A DNA stretch of 64,000 nt from Clostridia bacterium. Its GTDB lineage: Bacteria; Bacillota; Clostridia; Christensenellales; Borkfalkiaceae. The position numbers were made by a program, and so were the translations under genes. Location: positions 117,740 to 181,739 of the forward strand of contig JAFTPU010000002.1 in assembly GCA_017463105.1 (NCBI GenBank), read 5' to 3'. A model generated the notes under the pieces. That model saw only the letters and a program-made list of their open reading frames with translations, made no database searches and was not told the origin of the DNA. Positions 61,340 to 64,000 of this stretch are shown here, piece after piece (position 1 is the stretch's first letter; each line of letters starts with the position of its first letter).

Positions 61340-62218
61340 TTACAGTACGCGGCGGACGCAAGCAACGGCGAGCGAGCCGGGACCGATATGGCAGGACACG
61401 CTTAAAGAAAGCGGGTCGCAGTAGACGAGCGGCACGTTGGGAAAAAGCTTTTGCAATTCTTCCGCAAAGAGCTTTGCCCCCGCTTCGTTGCTCGTGTGCG
61501 CGACGCAGAGTGCCATTTCGCCTTTTTCGACAAACGACGCGAATTCCCCCGTGAGGTCGTTTTTGATCGCGTTTTTCATAACTTCTTTTGCTTTCAACGT
61601 GTTGCGCGACAACGCGAATTTATCAAGTTTTGCGCCGCGAATGGAAAGCACGGGTTTGATACGCAGGATCGTTCCGATCGTCGCGGCGGCAGGGGTCACA
61701 CGTCCGCCTTTTTTCAGATATTTCATCGTATCGACCGCAATGTAAATCGAAGAATCTCCCGCCGTTTTTTCAAGATATTCGCAAATCTGTTCGGCGGACT
61801 GCCCGTCCTCGCGCAATTTTACCGCGTCGTATACGCTTTGCTTTTGCGTGACGGAAATACGGCGGTTATCCGCTACGAATACGCTGCCGTTAAATTCCTT
61901 TGCCAGACGCTGTGCCGCGGCACAGCTTTCGCTCAGTCCGGAGGACATGGGAATGTGCACGATTTCGTCGAATTCTTTCAAAAGTTCCGTCCAGAATTCC
62001 GAAACTTCGCCCAAGCTGGGTTGGGAGGTGGAGACCTGCGTATCCTCCGCGAGCAGACGGTAAAATTCCGTCTGAGATAAATTGACGTTTTCAAGATACG
62101 GCTCGCCGCTCACAAGAAAGGGCATCGGGACGACGAATATGTCCAAAGCCTTGCCCTCTTCGGGTAAAATACCGCTGTTGCTGTCTGTGGTAATGGCGAT
62201 TTTCTTTGTTTTTTTCAT
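61340..62218 (-). CDS. DegV-family fatty-acid-binding protein
   Basis: 292 residues. The two-domain DegV fold binds a fatty acid for phosphorylation by FakA; family members are usually called FakB or DegV. ITTDSNSGILPEE at the start, STSQPSLGEVSEFW, and the C-terminal GPGSLAVACVRRVL are typical. Monocistronic. No fakA gene in the window. The ribosome binding site is weak. Confidence 0.88.
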   Translation of the reverse strand: MKKTKKIAITTDSNSGILPEEGKALDIFVVPMPFLVSGEPYLENVNLSQTEFYRLLAEDTQVSTSQPSLGEVSEFWTELLKEFDEIVHIPMSSGLSESCAAAQRLAKEFNGSVFVADNRRISVTQKQSVYDAVKLREDGQSAEQICEYLEKTAGDSSIYIAVDTMKYLKKGGRVTPAAATIGTILRIKPVLSIRGAKLDKFALSRNTLKAKEVMKNAIKNDLTGEFASFVEKGEMALCVAHTSNEAGAKLFAEELQKLFPNVPLVYCDPLSLSVSCHIGPGSLAVACVRRVL

Positions 62219-62470
62219 GTTTTTGAGAATTTCCTTATCATCATTATATGCGTTTAACCGATATATATCATAACAAATTTTCGGACTCTTGTCAATGAAG
62301 TTGATATGTTTTTAAGAAAAAACGGAAATTTTGCGAAAAATTGTCGTAAAGTATGATTTTCGCCGAACAGTTTGTTTACAAAAGTCGGAGATTGTGTTAT
62401 AATTAAAAAAGCGAACGACGCTACCGCGTACACGTTGAACGCCACGGAAATTCAAAGTCAAGGAAATTTT

Positions 62471-63661
62471 ATGAAATCATTAAAGGAATTGTACAGGATA
62501 GGAAAAGGACCGTCTTCGTCGCATACGATCGGTCCCGAACGCGCATGTAAACTGTTTTTAAGCGAGAATGCGGAGGCGGACGAATTCAAGGTCGTTCTGT
62601 ACGGATCTTTGGCGAAAACGGGCGAGGGGCACGGTACGGGCAAGGTGATCGAGAGCGTATTGTCGCCCGTAACGGTGGTAAACGACGTAAAAACGCAGAC
62701 GGTGCATCCCAATACGATGGATATGTTTGCCTATAAGAAAGGCGAGGAAATCGCGCGCTTGCGCGTGTACAGCGTCGGTGGCGGCGCGATCGTTGCCGAG
62801 GGTAGGGCAGATACCGAGGGGACGGAGGTCTATCCATTGGAAACGCTGAAGGATATCCGTGCGTATTGCAAAAACAAAAATATGCGCTTATATGATTACG
62901 TGTACGAATGTGAAGGCGAGAGGATAAAGACGTATCTCGCCGAAGTATGGAAAACGATGAAGGAGGCGGTCGAACGCGGGATTAAGCAGTCGGGAAAGCT
63001 TCCCGGAGGGCTGGACGTAGAGCGTCGCGCTAAAATTTTGTTTGGCGGCGTTGCGCCCGAGGAGAGTGCGGAAACGCGGGAAAACAGGCTGGTTTGCGCG
63101 TACGCATTCGCGGTAAGCGAGGAGAATGCGTCGGGCGGTACGATCGTCACTGCGCCTACGTGCGGGGCTTGTGGGGTCGTACCCGCGGTCTTGAAATATT
63201 CGCAGGAACGGCAGGGGTATTCGGACAAAATGGTGATCGACGCGTTGGCGACGGCGGGGTTGATCGGGAATCTGATCAAGACGAACGCCTCGATTTCGGG
63301 CGCGGAATGTGGTTGTCAAGCGGAGATCGGCAGCGCATGCTGTATGGCGACGGCGGCACTGAGCGAGCTTCGGGGCTTGACGCTGGGACAGATCGAGTAT
63401 TCGGCGGAGGTGGCTATGGAGCATCATTTGGGCTTGACCTGCGATCCGATCTGTGGTCTGGTGCAGATCCCTTGTATCGAACGGAATGCGGTGGCGGCGA
63501 TGCGCGCGATCAATGCGTCCTCGCTTGCCTATTTCCTTTCGGATAGCAGAAAGATATCGTTCGACCTTGTCGTGCAGACGATGTACGAGACGGGGAAGGA
63601 CCTCAAACGCTCGTATCGCGAAACGGCGGAGGGCGGACTCGCCAAGCTGTACGCCAAATAA
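62471..63661 (+). CDS. sdaA: L-serine dehydratase (ammonia-lyase), single-chain iron-sulfur type
   Basis: Converts L-serine to pyruvate and ammonia with an oxygen-sensitive [4Fe-4S] cluster. 396 residues holding both the beta-like (IGKGPSSSHTIGPERA) and alpha-like parts. Conserved cysteines are in TAPTCGACGVVPAV, ECGCQAEIGSACCMA and GLTCDPICGLVQIPCIE. ATG 62471 is chosen for AAGGAAA and because the family starts MKSLKELY; an upstream in-frame ATG at 62372 adds an unusual leader. Confidence 0.93.
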   Translation: MKSLKELYRIGKGPSSSHTIGPERACKLFLSENAEADEFKVVLYGSLAKTGEGHGTGKVIESVLSPVTVVNDVKTQTVHPNTMDMFAYKKGEEIARLRVYSVGGGAIVAEGRADTEGTEVYPLETLKDIRAYCKNKNMRLYDYVYECEGERIKTYLAEVWKTMKEAVERGIKQSGKLPGGLDVERRAKILFGGVAPEESAETRENRLVCAYAFAVSEENASGGTIVTAPTCGACGVVPAVLKYSQERQGYSDKMVIDALATAGLIGNLIKTNASISGAECGCQAEIGSACCMATAALSELRGLTLGQIEYSAEVAMEHHLGLTCDPICGLVQIPCIERNAVAAMRAINASSLAYFLSDSRKISFDLVVQTMYETGKDLKRSYRETAEGGLAKLYAK

Positions 63662-63666
63662 AAGGC

Positions 63667-63688
63667 GGGGTCAGGTATGCGACGAACG
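63667..63688 (+). repeat. Intergenic copy of the dispersed motif (one-base variant)
   Basis: GGGGTCAGGTATGCGACGAA just after sdaA; differs from the consensus by T for the G before CAGG. See the list at 28201. Confidence 0.6.
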
Positions 63689-63738
63689 CAAAAAACGGAG
63701 CGGAAAGGGGGTAGCTTTCTTTCTTAAAAACGTTTATT

Positions 63739-63818
63739 GAAAAAGTTAAAAAATTTTTTGAAAATTGCGTAAAAATCCGAGAAAAACGCTTGACAAATAT
63801 CTTTAAATAAGGTATTAT
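63739..63818 (+). promoter_or_regulatory. tRNA promoter with upstream A/T tract
   Basis: AAAAAGTTAAAAAATTTTTT (63740-63759) stands upstream of TTGACA (63790-63795), 17-base spacer, TATTAT (63813-63818). Core context GCTTGACA...GGTATTATA is the same as at the S10 operon, and the A/T tract matches the ends of the mobile element. Confidence 0.88.
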
Positions 63819-63851
63819 ATACAAGCACTGTTTGAGTGTGCGTAAATTTAT

Positions 63852-63928
63852 GGCCCAATAGCTCAGTTGGTTAGAGCGCCAGCCTGTCACGCTGGAGGTC
63901 GACGGTTCGAGCCCGTTTTGGGTCGCCA
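63852..63928 (+). tRNA. tRNA-Asp (GTC)
   Basis: Full cloverleaf: acceptor GGCCCAA/TTGGGTC, D-arm, anticodon stem CCAGC/GCTGG around CTGTCAC with anticodon GTC, T-loop GGTTCGAGCCC, and encoded CCA at the end. Confidence 0.97.
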
Positions 63929-63933
63929 TAAAT

Positions 63934-64000
63934 GCCTTGGTAGCTCAGTCGGTAGAGCAGCAGACTGAAAATCTGCCTGTCGGTGGTTCGATTCCGCCCC
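63934..64000 (+). tRNA. tRNA-Phe (GAA), cut by window end
   Basis: Starts GCCTTGGTAGCTCAGTCGG; anticodon stem GCAGA/TCTGC with loop CTGAAAA, anticodon GAA; T-arm GGTGGTTCGATTCCGCCCC reaches the window end, so the acceptor 3' strand is missing. Confidence 0.95.

Noticed and set aside
849-63929. Many long minus-strand or shifted frames opposite real genes (for example 751-1782, 2707-3873, 17093-18514, 32071-33522)
   Set aside because: They are mirror frames of well-supported genes, rich in Arg/His/Pro, without ribosome binding sites or family motifs.

Overview
ORGANISM. The window reads as a chromosome piece from a Clostridia-like Firmicute, probably an uncultured gut anaerobe. The evidence is gene order (pgk-tpiA-gpmI-secG-rnr-smpB; S10-spc-alpha ribosomal operons in Gram-positive order), fermentative genes (Rex, AdhE, [FeFe] hydrogenase), an iron-sulfur L-serine dehydratase, strong GGAGG ribosome binding sites and TTGACA/TATAAT promoters. 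The taxonomic placement is inference. LAYOUT. 1-7.7 kb: head and neck genes of a tailed phage in P22-like order (terminase end, terminase-small-like, portal, scaffold, coat, two neck-like proteins, one unknown), bracketed by two rows of small three-base-loop hairpins. 8.0-11.7 kb: dut, trmB and an ABC importer. 11.8-13.7 kb: a promoter, a strongly folded RNA candidate, a terminator and a BspA-like leucine-rich-repeat lipoprotein. 13.8-18.7 kb: rex, adhE and a group-B-like [FeFe] hydrogenase, a redox-disposal cluster. 18.8-23.4 kb: tilS, a polysaccharide deacetylase, a sugar-kinase-like gene, a tiny membrane protein and a nitrilase-fold protein lacking its catalytic cysteine. 23.4-30.5 kb (minus strand): smpB, rnr, secG and lower-glycolysis genes. 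30.6-34.5 kb: thyA-folA, bipA and a HAD phosphatase. 34.75-45.04 kb: an A+T-rich mobile element. 45.05-61.3 kb: the S10/spc/alpha ribosomal super-operon. 61.3-64 kb: degV, sdaA and the start of a tRNA cluster (Asp, Phe). THE ELEMENT. About 10.3 kb lies between two 24-bp perfect inverted repeats and sits directly upstream of the S10-operon promoter. It carries an IS30-family DDE transposase at the left end, a rolling-circle Rep (HUH nuclease plus SF3-type helicase), an iteron-and-hairpin origin, a membrane-bound Zot/pI-like ATPase, membrane-anchored surface proteins, several tiny proteins and a zinc-ribbon/PD-(D/E)XK-like nuclease. The best reading is an integrated filamentous-phage-like (inovirus/plectrovirus-like) element that integrates by transposition rather than by XerCD or an integrase. 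Its end repeat resembles the A/T tract upstream of strong host promoters, so it appears to have inserted in an upstream promoter element and to supply a replacement A/T tract. OTHER SIGNALS. A dispersed motif, GGGGCAGGTAYGCGACGA-like, occurs about eight times on both strands, in and out of genes. Two hairpin rows, a three-way-junction RNA candidate and attenuator-like leaders are listed separately. Nothing here could be checked by database search.
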